Shown here in pieces: positions 12,244-23,663 of a stretch of 64,000 nt of DNA. Position numbers and translations under genes: made by a program. This DNA is from Haliclystus octoradiatus (taxonomy: Eukaryota; Cnidaria; Staurozoa; Stauromedusae; Haliclystidae), in assembly GCA_916610825.1 (NCBI GenBank), contig OU744447.1:30268561-30332560 (forward strand), written 5' to 3'. The notes under the pieces are model-generated. The model worked only from the letters and a program-made list of their open reading frames with translations, was not told the origin of the DNA and ran no database searches. Numbering within the stretch: the first letter of the stretch is position 1; each line of letters opens with the position of its first letter.

Positions 12244-13344
12244 ATAAAATAGACGTTGATTGAGCTTTCGATAATTGCTTATGTCATCTTCAGAAATATA
12301 TTTTTTAAAAGAAAAATTATTGAAAATACATGGGTTTAAAAGTGTTAAGTTATACAATGTGCTAGAAGCAGGATGCGTTAATAACAATAGATTATTATAG
12401 ACAAAGGCAAGAACAATAGCTTTTCAATATCCTGCTGGGAAAAGCCGAAATTTGATTGAGTCAGACTGATTGTTGAGGTTTGGCTTGATTCGCCTGATTG
12501 CAAGCATTTCATGAATTAGGCAGTCAAATTTGTCTTTGCATTTTTTCAAAATTTTAAAATTGTTTGCAGAAACAGATTTTCCGTGTTGTTGATTTACATG
12601 TGCGTAAATAGCAGACCCTTTTCTCTTGTGCTCGTCAATGCGTTGATGCAAGTATCGGCAGGTATATCCGACATAATTCGCTTCACACGAATCACACTGG
12701 AAACTATATACAACACATTGACGAGACAAGAGAGCCGGTTTTGGTTCACACACATGTAAATCATTTTGTATTTTCCTACTTGTAAATACTAAAAGATTTT
12801 TCCCGATTTTTGAACTCAAATCAGATAACTGACGCTTGATGGAATTAGCAGAAACTTGATCCTTAAAAGGTAGCACAATGTTCATGTCATCAGGATTCTT
12901 GCTTGCCATAGGCAAATCAGGCCCACACTCAATCCGACTCTTTTTTAATCTAGAAATATAAAAATTAATAATTGATAAAGGATATTTTAAATTTAAAAAT
13001 GTTTTCGCAATCTTTCACATCCCGCTTGAAAATATTCATCCTTTGATGATAAACGGGAGGCCCGATTTAACATAGTTTGCACTAAGGCCTTCTTATACTT
13101 TTCGTCGACGTGACTCTGGAAGTGTAGAAGTAAGCCATTATCAGTCTATTTGTGAAACACTGCAGTTTCGATTTTACCATGTTCGTTTTTAACTAATACA
13201 CCCAAAAACGGTCATGTTTTATTTTGTTGAATTTCCATTGTAAACCGTAGGTTGGCATGTAAGTTGTTAATTTTTCTAAAAATTGTTCCGCACAATCAAT
13301 TGTTGGCATTACTGCAAGTGTGTCGTCCACATACCGATAGTATT
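12244..13344 (-). mobile_element. Penelope-like element 1, 5'-truncated inverted copy
   Basis: This segment is the reverse complement of about 14430-15345 of the adjacent plus-strand copy. It starts within the RT catalytic motif (the YVDD region at ~13325) and runs through the RT thumb to the GIY-YIG endonuclease (12424-12915 open, with VVYSFQCDSCEANYVGYTC). A one-base deletion in an A-run near 13000 breaks the frame relative to the plus copy. At the position of the plus copy's second stop codon this copy has a sense codon (TAT). Past its stop (12424) it has its own 3' region, 12244-12423, with CTGAAGATGAC and CGAAAGCTC phrases, which diverges from the plus copy. Confidence 0.85.
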
Positions 13345-13385
13345 GACATTAAGACCGACATTAAGAACCGACATTAAGAATTTAT
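13345..13385. repeat. Short tandem repeat at the junction of the two Penelope copies
   Basis: Units of about 12-14 nt built on GACATTAAGA occur three times (ACATTAAGACC, GACATTAAGAACC, GACATTAAGAATT) exactly where the inverted copy meets the forward copy. Confidence 0.7.
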
Positions 13386-15610
13386 CATCTACCTGATTAT
13401 CATATTTTGAAAAGTTGGTTATTTCCCATGGTTTGAAATTTGCATTACCTGAAAGCACTTCTTCAATTAAGAATGACACATTAGCTGGATTCGAAAAGGC
13501 TTGTCGGATGCTAGATCGATCAACTTGCATTTCAGCATACCAAAAACAATTAGCATTTACTACGTTAAGATCAATTGCCGTCAATTATAGCATCCGAAAA
13601 GGACCTAGGGCACCAGAGCAACTTCTACGAGCTGTAAATAGCCTAAAGAAAAAGGACGATATTATAATTACAAAACCCGATAAAGGTAATGGCGTAGTCA
13701 TTATGGATAAAGTTGACTATATTCGTTTACTACGCGAGGCATCAGTTAATCAAACAGATAAATTTATATTAGTACAGGAAAATCAAAAACGAGGTAGAGG
13801 TCGCCCTCGTAAAGTAGACCATCCACTATTAGCAAAAGAACGGGAGGTTTCAAAAATTATGAAAGCTATTTTACCGTCTAGAGCAGCAGCGGCCCTCTCG
13901 CCTATTGGTTCTAGACTTGCTCATATATATGGTTTGCCAAAAACACACAAGCCGGTTTTATCCATGCGGCCTATATTATCTGCAACGAACTCTTACAATT
14001 TTAAATTAGCCAAATGGTTAGATGCAAAACTCAGCCACTTATCTACGAATGAATATACTGTCAATGACATCTACAGCTTCACGGAAAGTATAAAAACAAG
14101 TAATATTTCCTCTAATGACGTCCTAGCTTCATACGACGCTGAATCATTATTTACGAATGTGCCAGTTGACGAAACAATCGATATTATAGTTGAAAAGGCT
14201 TTCGCTAATAATTGGTTTAATAATACCTATGACATGGCACTAACAGAATCTAATTTAAAAGAGCTACTTTAAATTGCAACTAAAAACCAGCTATTCAGGT
14301 TTGAAGGAAATCTATACCAGCAAATAGGAGGTGTTGTCATGGGTTCACCATTAGGCCCGCTCATGGCTAATTGTTTTTTATGTAGCATAGAAGAGACAAT
14401 GAAAACCAATAGTGCGCTTCCATCACAATACTATCGGTATGTGGACGACACACTTGCAATAATGCCAACAATTGATTGTGCGGAGCAATTTTTAGAAAAA
14501 TTAAACAACTTACATGCCAACCTACGGTTTACAATGGAAATTCAACAAAATAAAACATTACCGTTTTTGGGTGTATTAGTTAAAAACGAAAACGGTAAAA
14601 TCGAAACTGAAGTGTTTCACAAAAGGACTTATAATGGCTTACTTCTACACTTCCAGAGTCACGTCGACGAAAAGTATAAGAAGGCCTTAGTGCAAACTAT
14701 GTTAAATCGGGCCTCCCGTTTATCATCAAAGGATGAATAATTTCAAGCGGAATGTGAAAGATTGCGAAAAACGTTTTTAAATTTAAAATATCCTTTATCA
14801 ATTATTAATTTTTATATTTCTAGATTAAAAAAGAGTCGGATTGAGTGTGGGCCTGATTTGCCTATTGCAAGCAAGAATCCTGATGACATGAACATTGTGC
14901 TACCTTTTAATGATCAAATTTCTGCTAATTCCATCAAGTGTCAGTTATCTGATTTGAGTTCAAAAATCGGGAAAAATCTTAGGCCAGTAATTACAAGTAG
15001 GAAAATACAAAATGATTTACATGTGTGTGAACCAAAACCGGCTCTCTTGTCTCGTCAATGCGTTGTATATAGTTTCCAGTGTGATTCGTGTGAAGCGAAT
15101 TATGTCGGATATACCTGCCGACACTTGCATCAACGCATTGACGAGCACAAGAGAAAAGGGTCTGCTATTTACGCACATGTAAATCAACAACACGGACAAT
15201 CTGTTTCTGCAAACAATTTTATAACTTTGAAAAAATGCAAAGACAAATTTGACTGCCTAAATCATGAAATGCTTTCAATCAGGCGAATCAAGCCAAACCT
15301 CAACACTCAGTCTGACTCAATCAAATCTCGGCTTTTCCCAGCAGATCAAGACATGACATTAGATCTAGCACAAAATCATTCAAAAATGAACAGTAACTTT
15401 CCTATAGAATCGACACAGAGTCAAATGACTGCATCTATATCCACACAACAAAATGATGATACTCAGATAAGTACGACAGCAGCTTTTACAGGAGAAGGCA
15501 ATAAACATGCTTGTTTCTTCTATCACCTTTAATGCTGGAAAAATTCATCAAGGCACAAATTGTCCTGCGCTATCGCACGATACGCTGAGTAACGGAGACA
15601 ACGTCTAGTC
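13386..15610 (+). pseudogene. Penelope-like element 1, RT + GIY-YIG endonuclease, two nonsense codons
   Basis: One continuous reading frame from at least 13415 to 15532 is interrupted only by TAA at 14270-14272 and TAA at 14738-14740. Landmarks in order: an N-terminal region with PDKGNGVVIMDK (~13680) and RPILSATNSYNFKLAKW; RT motif with SYDAESLFTNVPV (~14130); GGVVMGSPLGPLMANCF (~14330); catalytic YRYVDDTLAIM (~14435); then a GIY-YIG nuclease with VVYSFQCDSCEANYVGYTC, HLHQRIDEHKRKGS and a following Asn/Glu region. This RT-then-GIY-YIG order is diagnostic of Penelope-like elements, which prime from nuclease-nicked DNA or chromosome ends. The near-intact frame indicates a fairly young insertion that is now inactive. 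Confidence 0.88.
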
Positions 15611-15689
15611 TTTGACATTATTTCTACACGTATTTCTACATTGTTTAATTTAGATATTATCTAATACCAAAAAATAATGATCGATGTCA

Positions 15690-16090
15690 TTTGACAGAAC
15701 TAAGTATAATAAAAGGAGTAAAAGATTACACATTCATAATTGTTACTGATAGTTGCACGTGCTTACGCAATCATCACACAAATAAACTAAATATGAAAAA
15801 CATACAAGAACAAAGGCTGCTGATGCTAGAAATAAATTGTATTGTTATTATTTCCTATTATTTTGCTGCTTAGTTATCATCTGCATATGTAAAATATAAA
15901 ATATATGTTACGTTTTCACGGATTTATAATTAGTTAGATAAAGTTTATTTTCATGTCTACATTTGGAAATAAGTTCCGACTTTTTATTCAATCGATCTTT
16001 CTTAGCGCAAATGATATGGTACTTTTTAATTAGACATAGATGGCATTTTTTATTTGTTGCTGTATGCTTTCGCTTTAGCTAGAGCAAGAA
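15690..16090 (-). mobile_element. Penelope-like element 2, inverted 3'-end fragment
   Basis: This is the reverse complement, with moderate divergence, of 22095-22515. It contains the very end of the GIY-YIG endonuclease ORF (lysine/serine-rich tail, 15985-16090) and the 3' non-coding region (e.g. ATAAACTTTATCTAACTAAT and its neighbours). It lies head-to-head with the plus-strand RT fragment that starts about 50 bp later. Confidence 0.75.
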
Positions 16091-16139
16091 GCTGCTAGAA
16101 AAAATTGTCATTAATGTAAAGACAACTACAAAAGTAAAT

Positions 16140-17110
16140 CAATGGAAGAAATCCTTTTCTGTTATTAATTGGTTCAAGAATTTAAGGGACAAGCAAACAT
16201 TATCATTAGTGGTTTTTGACAATATCGGAAACCCTATTAAAAAAGCAATCGATTACGCCAAAAAGTTCACACCGATATCGGATAAAGATATTAGAATCAT
16301 AATGCACGCCAGGAAGTCGGTCTTAGCAAAGGAGCAGCATGGAAAAAGAAAGTTAATGATAGTCTTTTCGACGTAACAATGGGCAGTTACGTCTGGGCCG
16401 AAGTTTGCGAGCTAGCAGAACTTTATATTCTAGATAAACTTGGGAAAAACTTTCGGGAAGGAGTACATTGGCCTGCACAGAGACGAAGGCCTTGCAGTAA
16501 AGAATAAATCCGGCCCACAAGCAGAGAGACTCAAGAAAAATTAACAAAACTATTTAAAGAGAGTGACCTAAAGATTACAACTAAATGCAACTTCTGTCGA
16601 TTAAATAGATGTAAATTCAACCTACAAAATGGCACCTTTCAACCATATCGGAAATCTAACGACGACCCACTATACATCAACACCAAGTCTAAACATCCAC
16701 CAACAATCCTAAAACACATACCTATCGCCATTAACCAAAGAATATCTGAATTGTCATCCAACAGCACTATTTTCGAAAATACTAAAACCAATTATGAGAA
16801 CGCTCATATTGAAAGTGACAATGACACACATTTTGCTTACCAACTGAGGCACGAACGACCAATTACCAGCAACAAGCGAAACAGGTGCAGAAATATCACA
16901 TGGTTTAATCTGCCCTGTAATAAAAGTGTCAGAACAAACATCGGCGGAACATTTCTAAACCTCATTAAAAAAACACTTTCCAAAATCGCAAGAGTTAAGC
17001 AAAATATTCAACGCCAACACTATTAAAGTTAGCTACAGCTGCACCTTAAACATGAAGACCATTATTACCAACCATAACAACGAAGTGATTAACAGAAAAA
17101 GAAAAAGAGA
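16140..17110 (+). pseudogene. Penelope-like element 2, degenerate RT part
   Basis: Plus-strand translation over three frames gives phrases of a second RT family often seen in cnidarians and other marine invertebrates: FTPISDKDIRIIMHARKSVL (~16265), a VTMGSYVWAEVCELAELYIL block (~16370), GLHRDEGLAVKNKSGPQAER (~16470), then DPLYINTKSKHPPTILKHIP (~16670) and TWFNLPCNKSVRTNIGGTF (~16900). Several frameshifts and stops are present. Some frames stay open (16751-17026). The RT catalytic motif YxDD is altered to RDE in the GLHRDEG block. Its endonuclease end is found 4.7 kb away at 21760-22200, separated by later insertions. Confidence 0.65.
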
Positions 17111-17133
17111 ATAGCTCCGCTACGCTCGGACTC

Positions 17134-17330
17134 ATGGTGAATAATATAATAATCAAAATAAACCAATTGAAATCAAATTCAATAGAATATCAAATCAATG
17201 AAATTATCATGCAAAGAAAAATCAAATCAAATCAAATCCAAAAAAGTAAATCAATCCAATCGAATGATATTAAAATCAGGTCAAATAAAAAAATCAACTT
17301 CAATCAAATAAAATGAAATAAATTATAACA
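17134..17330 (+). repeat. Degenerate AATCA-type pentanucleotide repeat
   Basis: The sequence is dominated by ATCAA/AATCA units (e.g. AATCAAATCAAATC) with many substitutions. It gives a low-complexity Ile/Lys/Asn/Gln ORF that is not a gene. It may be an older relative of the pure TGAAA array 800 bp away. Confidence 0.6.
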
Positions 17331-17404
17331 ATATCCAAATAATATAATAATATAAAGAAAAATATATCCAAATACTAAATCAAAGAAAAAAGAAAAAAAT
17401 GTTA

Positions 17405-17470
17405 ATGCAAACCGATAGGATTGAACCCCAGACGCTCCACCATTAAACCATAACAAGATATAGCAAACGA
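17405..17470 (-). repeat. tRNA-like / SINE-like fragment
   Basis: On the minus strand a box-A-like phrase (TGGTTTAATGGTGGAGCG) is followed closely by a box-B-like GGTTCAATCCTATC and then by T-runs. The anticodon arm is missing, so it is not a functional tRNA. It may be a SINE head or a tRNA pseudogene. Confidence 0.3.
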
Positions 17471-18131
17471 AGTGATTTTCACTACTTATAATACAGCTGT
17501 GAGTTGTAAATGACGTGCGAAATTGTCTCTTCTTAAGCTGATGTCGCAGCAGAATTAAAGCATTTTAATAAACCAAATAAAACCATGACGACTGGCTTAG
17601 CAGTTTGATGTAATAAATAACTTCAGAAAACAATACGAAGAATAAATATATAATACTGTCTTGTCTAAGCCCCCAAGCAAATGATGAATTGTCGGTTTAA
17701 AAGTTCTCATGGTCAAAACACAACAACAATTATCTTCGAAGTTTCACCTCAAATAGTGATGTTACAGAACGATTAAAACTTTTCATTAACCATTTCAAAT
17801 GAGGAGAAGAAGAAAACAATCATGTGTTCTACCAATGAAGAGATAATCACGATGTAAACTAATCCAGGATTATTAGAATGTACTCATTTCATTCAATAAT
17901 GCAATTGTAATCTCGCTAAGCTGCGAGTCGGCCATCATGGCGAGCAATGAAAAAAAATTTATGTCAAAAAAATTTGGCTAAAAATTTGGAATAATCACAC
18001 TGCTTGCCCATTGTATTTTTAATTTTTAACAATAAAATGGTGTTTCTTGCGCAATCGTTTTCTGTTCGACCTTTGTTAGCACGCAAAGCAGTATGTTGAA
18101 CGTTATTTCAAAAGAACAATAGGTTTAGTCA
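17471..18131. other. Intergenic, nothing recognised
   Basis: AT-rich sequence inside the split Penelope-like element 2. No ORF or repeat was recognised before the TGAAA array. Confidence 0.35.
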
Positions 18132-18634
18132 AAAATGAAATGAAATGAAATGAAATGAAATGAAATGAAATGAAATGAAATGAAATGAAATGAAATGAAA
18201 TGAAATGAAATGAAATGAAATGAAATGAAATGAAATGAAATGAAATGAAATGAAATGAAATGAAATGAAATGAAATGAAATGAAATGAAATGAAATGAAA
18301 TGAAATGAAATGAAATGAAATGAAATGAAATGAAATGAAATGAAATGAAATGAAATGAAATGAAATGAAATGAAATGAAATGAAATGAAATGAAATGAAA
18401 TGAAATGAAATGAAATGAAATGAAATGAAATGAAATGAAATGAAATGAAATGAAATGAAATGAAATGAAATGAAATGAAATGAAATGAAATGAAATGAAA
18501 TGAAATGAAATGAAATGAAATGAAATGAAATGAAATGAAATGAAATGAAATGAAATGAAATGAAATGAAATGAAATGAAATGAAATGAAATGAAATGAAA
18601 TGAAATGAAATGAAATGAAATGAAATGAAATGAA
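18132..18634. repeat. Perfect (TGAAA)n / (TTTCA)n array, about 100 units
   Basis: 503 bp of uninterrupted TGAAA on the plus strand, TTTCA on the minus strand. No variant unit was seen. The period of 5 gives a 15-nt coding cycle, so the minus strand stays open in more than one frame and yields spurious 170-179 aa ORFs of repeating SFHFI. No gene is implied. Confidence 0.98.
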
Positions 18635-18849
18635 CAATGCAACTATAGGGTAAAACGGGTCGGTATTAGTTCGTAGTCAACATCGATCCCTAGCATCGAG
18701 CATGATCCATATCTTCGTGATTAAAGATGGTGGCTAGTTGCTGAGAAAATTTGGAAGAAACTTACAGATTGATCGAATCATTTTCGTTATAATACAAAAC
18801 GTTTTATGATATTACTGAGTATCTAACATATTATATCAATTTTAAATTA

Positions 18850-19530
18850 AAATTGAAACTTATTTTTATTAATTTTAAGGCAATCGATACGAACTGTGTG
18901 AATTTACAAAACGACATTGATAATATATCACATCAATATTGTGAACTAAAGTTGACATTAAATCCCAAGATATCTAAATTCTTGTTGTGTAGCCTTGCTC
19001 CAACCGCACACAAATTGCAACTAGGCTACCAATAACTCTAACTCTAATGGTAAACAAATAACACATACAAATTCATTAAAATACTTTGGAGTAATCATTG
19101 ACAGTAAATTAAATTTTGGTCTTCAGACTGAAATCCAATCAATGAAAGCAAAAAGAGCAATTGGTGCCCTGTGGAGAACACTTGGAAGGTGGACTTCGAG
19201 AGAGCATTTTAGTTACATCTACATATACAGAATTAGGCCTTTCTTGACATATTCACTTCCAGTAAGTAGCTTGTCCAACAACTCAAAATCATTGGAAAAT
19301 CCTTGAAAAAGGTTTTCTAGACAGTATAAACATCTTCTACAAGCATTACATTGGATGGAGCACGCAGCACGCACGCACTCAAGTTACAGACAGCGTTTGT
19401 TGACCTTCCGAGAACTACCAGGCACCATGTTCCCAGGATCTTGCACAGTGACAGCCTGCTAATCAGTACTGCTTGCATGTCCAAAACCCCTGGAGAGGAG
19501 ACGCAGATAAAATTCAAGATAAAAAACACA
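18850..19530 (+). pseudogene. LINE reverse-transcriptase C-terminal fragment
   Basis: Plus-strand phrases in shifting frames: NLQNDIDNISHQYCELKLTL (~18900), LKYFGVIIDSKLNFGLQTEI (~19080), KAKRAIGALWRTLGRWTSRE (~19145), and a YRIRPFLTYSLPV block (~19225). These match the region after the RT catalytic domain in non-LTR retrotransposons (the 'KYLGV.ID..L' motif). Frameshifts near 19030 and 19290 and the lack of palm motifs show a truncated dead copy. Small ORFs on both strands at 19317-19581 are shadows. Confidence 0.65.
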
Positions 19531-20036
19531 AGTAAAATTGAAATGTTCTTTCCAATCTCAAATTATTTATTGCACTTCTAAGTAACTCGTATTCAACAGC
19601 AGAAAACAGCATTCAGTGAATATCTTGAATATCTTGAAACAAAATCTCATTTGAACAACAAACTGGCTATTTAAAACCTCAAAATATGCTTATATATAAA
19701 CAATGATTTGATTTCGCAACCCAAAAATAAGTAGCCTGCAGTCAACACTAGGCCATAATAAATCAGCAATATATTCAGTGGAAGTTGTTTTCTGCCTCTG
19801 AACGCAAAATATTCATAAGCAGGACTTGTGGTTTGAGATGCAAAAAAAAAGGAATTTACGCAGTGTTTTTTATCTGAGATTTGATCTGTGTCCGGGTTTT
19901 TCAAATGCCGAAGGCAAAGTTAGCCTTTTGTAAATTAGTTTATTAACAGCTGAACACAATTAATTAAAGTAATTGTCAGATCTCTGTAAATTAGATGTAA
20001 TTATTATAAGTAACATTATTCTGCACAATAAAATTA
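19531..20036. other. Intergenic, nothing recognised
   Basis: AT-rich; no gene or clear repeat. Confidence 0.35.
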
Positions 20037-20038
20037 TA

Positions 20039-20215
20039 CAGCCAAACCTGTTATAATGGTCACCTCATTACATCGGCCACCTGTCTATAGTGGTCACTCT
20101 TCCAATGTCTGAAATAGTATTTTCTATCGAATCAACCCTGTATATAAAGGCCACCTGCATATAGTGGGCAATTCCTATACCTCTTATAGCTGGCTGCTAT
20201 GTTCAGGTGTCACTG
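20039..20215. mobile_element. Tc1/mariner-pogo-like MITE
   Basis: It starts CAGCCAAACCTG and ends CAGGTGTCACTG; the inverted ends match imperfectly. It is flanked on both sides by TA (20037-20038 and 20216-20217), the target used by Tc1/mariner and pogo elements. The interior holds repeated GGTCACC / GGCCACCTG phrases with TATAATGG and TATAGTGG, a pattern common at ends of pogo-like elements. No transposase ORF. Confidence 0.6.
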
Positions 20216-20217
20216 TA

Positions 20218-20702
20218 TAAAGAGTAATGAAACAAAGCACTCTTATCACATGTCATGTCTTTTCGATGACGTAAACACACCATGGCTATCTAATGATGCA
20301 ATTAATCAGAATTGATGGTTTTGAAGGTGGACCATGGTGGGTAATTTATGATGAAGACTTCTGTGTATTCCTATGTCAGCGTTTTATGGTAGGATTCAAA
20401 TGGTATGTTTTGATTATGTAAGTAAACCCTCGTTAATTGTGAAATAAGGATGAAAAGACACATTTCGGAGATGAACTCTTCACGGCATCTATTTTTCTTG
20501 ACTGTCTGATCAGAGCTTTAAGCCACCTTACAAAATATAAATATTGTTCCTCTATAATGCGTATGATACCTACACTATTCTATTCAATGGTAGTTTGTTA
20601 GTAATGTTTTATCTTGACCATCAATTAGCCACATGTGCTAAATGCGTACCAGTTTCTTCTCTCTTTCTTCCCAACTTATCATCAATATCATTGCCTTGAT
20701 GA
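20218..20702. other. Intergenic, nothing recognised
   Basis: No ORF or repeat of note. Confidence 0.35.
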
Positions 20703-20710
20703 CATTTAGA

Positions 20711-20998
20711 CCCGGCGGTTAACTCTACTATGATGGCTATACGGGGACCTGCCACTTTTTCTGGGTTCATATTCCAGCTGAGAAAAACTTTTTGGGTATG
20801 AGATTTCAATTTTTGGAGCTTTTGGGTATCCTATTTTTGACTTTTTCAAGAATTTTTGAAAAATTTTGGCTTTATTTTTGTGTATTTACTTATAATCAAT
20901 CAACCTGCCATCAACAGAATTGTTGGAACTTTTTGGGTACTTTACTTTTTGCTAAAGTGGCACCCCCCGTCCCTGAAGAGCTGGAGTTACCCCCCGGG
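20711..20998. mobile_element. CCCGGG-ended MITE, second copy
   Basis: Same family as 10652-11039: starts CCCGGCGGTTAACTC, ends GAGTTACCCCCCGGG, and shares GGGGAC, TTCATATTCCAGCT and AAAGTGGCACCCCCC phrases. The flanking 8-mers CATTTAGA (20703-20710) and CATTGAGA (20999-21006) are a target-site duplication with one mismatch. Overlapping ORFs are shadows. Confidence 0.8.
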
Positions 20999-21006
20999 CA
21001 TTGAGA

Positions 21007-21759
21007 TAGCATCCCGCTCCAGCAGACAAAAATGGCACTCCATCAAACCCAAAAGAAATACCTTTCTTGGCAAACATGGACCAGTATAGCCAATATTGAC
21101 TCTTCGCGTCTAGAAAGAGCTCTACTGCTTCTTTACTGGTGTACACGCAAAAAGATGAATTTCATTTCTAATTCCAGCCCTTATTTTACAAAATATATAT
21201 ATACAGGATATGATCAGATTTATGGATTTATGCAGGTTATACATGCAAACAAAATTATTAATTTAAGATCCATCAAATCATTTTATTTCCTTTTCGTTAA
21301 GTTATGTCAATAATCCAGCCTTACTGAATCTAGCGTCTTTGTTGTAGCATATCTAGGCTGCAGTTGTTTGCCTTTTGTAGATTTTGAAGTAAGATGCACA
21401 ATCATCTCGATTTGAGAAATTTATGAGTTTTTCCTCTTTGTGATTTTTAGCGATGTTTGCTGCGGCTGCGATATTATATTATTTACACATTTTTATTAAC
21501 TATCTATTCTACTATTTGTAAATTTACAAAAGCTTAATTGAAATTTTGAAATGATATTAACACATTGTATTAGCTTTGTATGGAGATCAAAAGATAAAAG
21601 ATTATTAAATTCATTGATCAACAGTTCCGTGATTGATCAAGAATTGAAGGATGATCAAATTAATTGTATTTTTCTGAATAGCACGTTTTGAGATTTCCCG
21701 GGAAAGAAATAACCAGCCTCACTCACAACATATATAATCATTTCGAGGATAGCGCACTG
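21007..21759. other. Intergenic, nothing recognised
   Basis: No recognisable coding motif; small ORFs at 21032-21313 overlap no known domain. Confidence 0.35.
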
Positions 21760-22520
21760 CACTCTGTGTGCGCTGGACATGGCGCGCGACGACGCTAGGA
21801 CAGATGTTGACTATGAACTCGTTACTCATACCGACCGGTAAAACGGCCTTCGCCTTGCCCATTTAACAATGAATGCCTCATAGAAAGCCTCGTTTACAAG
21901 GCAAAATATACTACCACAGAAGATCAGGAAGGCAAAAATAACATCGGTTTGACGGAGGGAACCTTCAAACAAAGATACACGCAGCATATGATGATGTCTG
22001 CAGTCATTCAAGCACAGAAAATATATTAACAGCCCACAACTTTCGAAATACATTTGGAGACTAAAAGATAGGAAAGAAAACTACAAAATTGAATGGACCT
22101 GCCTAGCTAAAGCGAAAGCATACAGCAACAAATGCAAAAAATGTCTAATTGAAAAGTACCATACCATCATGATACCATTTGCGCTAAAGAAGAGAAGATC
22201 TATTGAATAAAAAGTCTGAACTTAATATTTCCAAATGTAGACATGAAAATAAACTTTATCTAACTAATTATAAATCCGTGAAAATGTAACATATATTTTA
22301 TAACTTACATATGCAGATGATAAGTAGCCAGCGATAATAGGAAATAATAACAATACAATTTATTTCTAGCATCAACAGCCTTTCTTAAACAATAACGATG
22401 GATTTGTGAATCGATATAGGCGGAGCTGTATGTTTTTCATTATTTAGTTTATTTGTCTGATGATTGCGTAAGCATGAAACTATTAGCAACAATTATATGA
22501 ATGTGTAGTCTTTGACTCCT
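21760..22520 (+). pseudogene. Penelope-like element 2, degenerate GIY-YIG end and 3' region
   Basis: Plus-strand phrases: CPFNNECLIESLVYKAKYTT (~21858), NIGLTEGTFKQRYTQH (~21940), then WRLKDRKENYKIEW (~22050) and an AYSNKCKKCLIEKYHTIM tail ending near 22170. The order (Cys-rich linker, then GLTEGTFKQR-like helix, then LKD..NY.I.W and the Lys/Cys tail) is that of the GIY-YIG nuclease attached to this RT family. Several frameshifts are present. The 3' non-coding region (22200-22520) is duplicated in inverted form at 15690-15985. Confidence 0.65.
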
Positions 22521-23575
22521 TTTATTGTATAATTGTTTATGTATATTCTCATATTTTTAAAATCTCCTTTCTTATATATATGTTTTTTTTTGTTGTTGTT
22601 GTTGTTGATGTATGTAAGTGAAGCATGAAGTTGTTTTCAGATTCCCTGTACTCGCCTGTCAAAGGTTAATGTTGACAAAATATATCAAATAAAATATAAT
22701 AAAATGTCATGGATTGCAAGGCAACTTGACCGTGGTTATACATAACGCTGATCCCTGAGAGAGGAAATTTTTATGTGAATTCGATGCGTTCAATTCAGGA
22801 TTTGACACCAGTGTTTTAGTGCCCCAAGCGAGTTTTGACTTAATTTGACCTCAATCCGTCAATACCGCTCATTTCAGCTTTTCTGCCCATTTTATTGTCT
22901 CCGTGGATAATAATTCAAAAGACAAACAAGTGCTTGATTAGAACAATAGCCACAAAAATAGAATTTCATAGTCATTGAAGCTACGCCAATTTTGTGTGTT
23001 ATCAGCACTATTTTCTGTCTCTTATCAGTGAAATTTGACAACAAAACAACAGCAAATTCACTTACTCGCTACGAAACATTATAAATGATCATTGAATTAT
23101 AATAAGCTTTACACAGCTATTGAATTCTTATTTTATCTTCATACAAATCCAGAAATTATTAATTATTTTGAAGGTTGTGAGGAAATTGGAAAAACCAAGT
23201 CCCACTTTCATATTCAAAACTTGCATTTTTCATAGATTGAATTTCAAAGCAACTAGCATGGGAAATTAATGCAACGATGCCCTATTGAGCAACGCCAACA
23301 TCTCGATTGTCTATGCACAATAGTCGTTTGAAATATTAACAATCGAATTAATTGAAAAGATATGCTTTATAAAAATAATGTTGTCTATTAAATAGGTCAC
23401 GTGATTTTATTGATGCTGCCGCAATTTGGTATTTACCTTTTGTTTTGGAAATCGGTAAGTAGACAATGCCAATACTTGAACATTTCAAGCTGATTGGAAT
23501 ATTCCATTTGTAATATCATACAGTGGGTAGAATGAAAACTGCGTCGAGGTCGATATATTCATGCATCATTTAATC
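22521..23575. other. Intergenic, with a short (TTG)n run
   Basis: A T-run followed by (GTT)n lies at 22583-22607. Otherwise no gene or repeat was recognised. Confidence 0.4.
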
Positions 23576-23576
23576 G

Positions 23577-23583
23577 ATAAATA
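23577..23583 (+). promoter_or_regulatory. TATA-like box upstream of the 23664 ORF
   Basis: ATAAATA within TCGATAAATACC, about 80 nt upstream of the ATG at 23664. The position suits a TATA box for a short 5' leader, but this is inference only. Confidence 0.25.
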
Positions 23584-23663
23584 CCCTGCTTAGCATAACA
23601 TTGCTTTTTTGAAACTATACTAGCGTCATAATCTAGATCCGATTTGTTTGCTTTGCGGTTAAG

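Noticed and set aside
12270-12300. CTGAAGATGAC...CGAAAGC in the Penelope-1 inverted 3' region, hammerhead-like
   Set aside because: It fits the CUGANGA/GAAA consensus only loosely and no supporting helices were found.
18103-18642. Two long minus-strand ORFs of repeating SFHFI
   Set aside because: They are translations of the pure pentanucleotide array; the absence of stops follows from the repeat unit.
22457-22480. CTGATGA...GAAAC, resembling a hammerhead ribozyme core in the Penelope-2 3' region
   Set aside because: Stem II has a mismatch at its base, no stems I and III or GUH cleavage site could be placed, and the inverted copy lacks the GAAAC.
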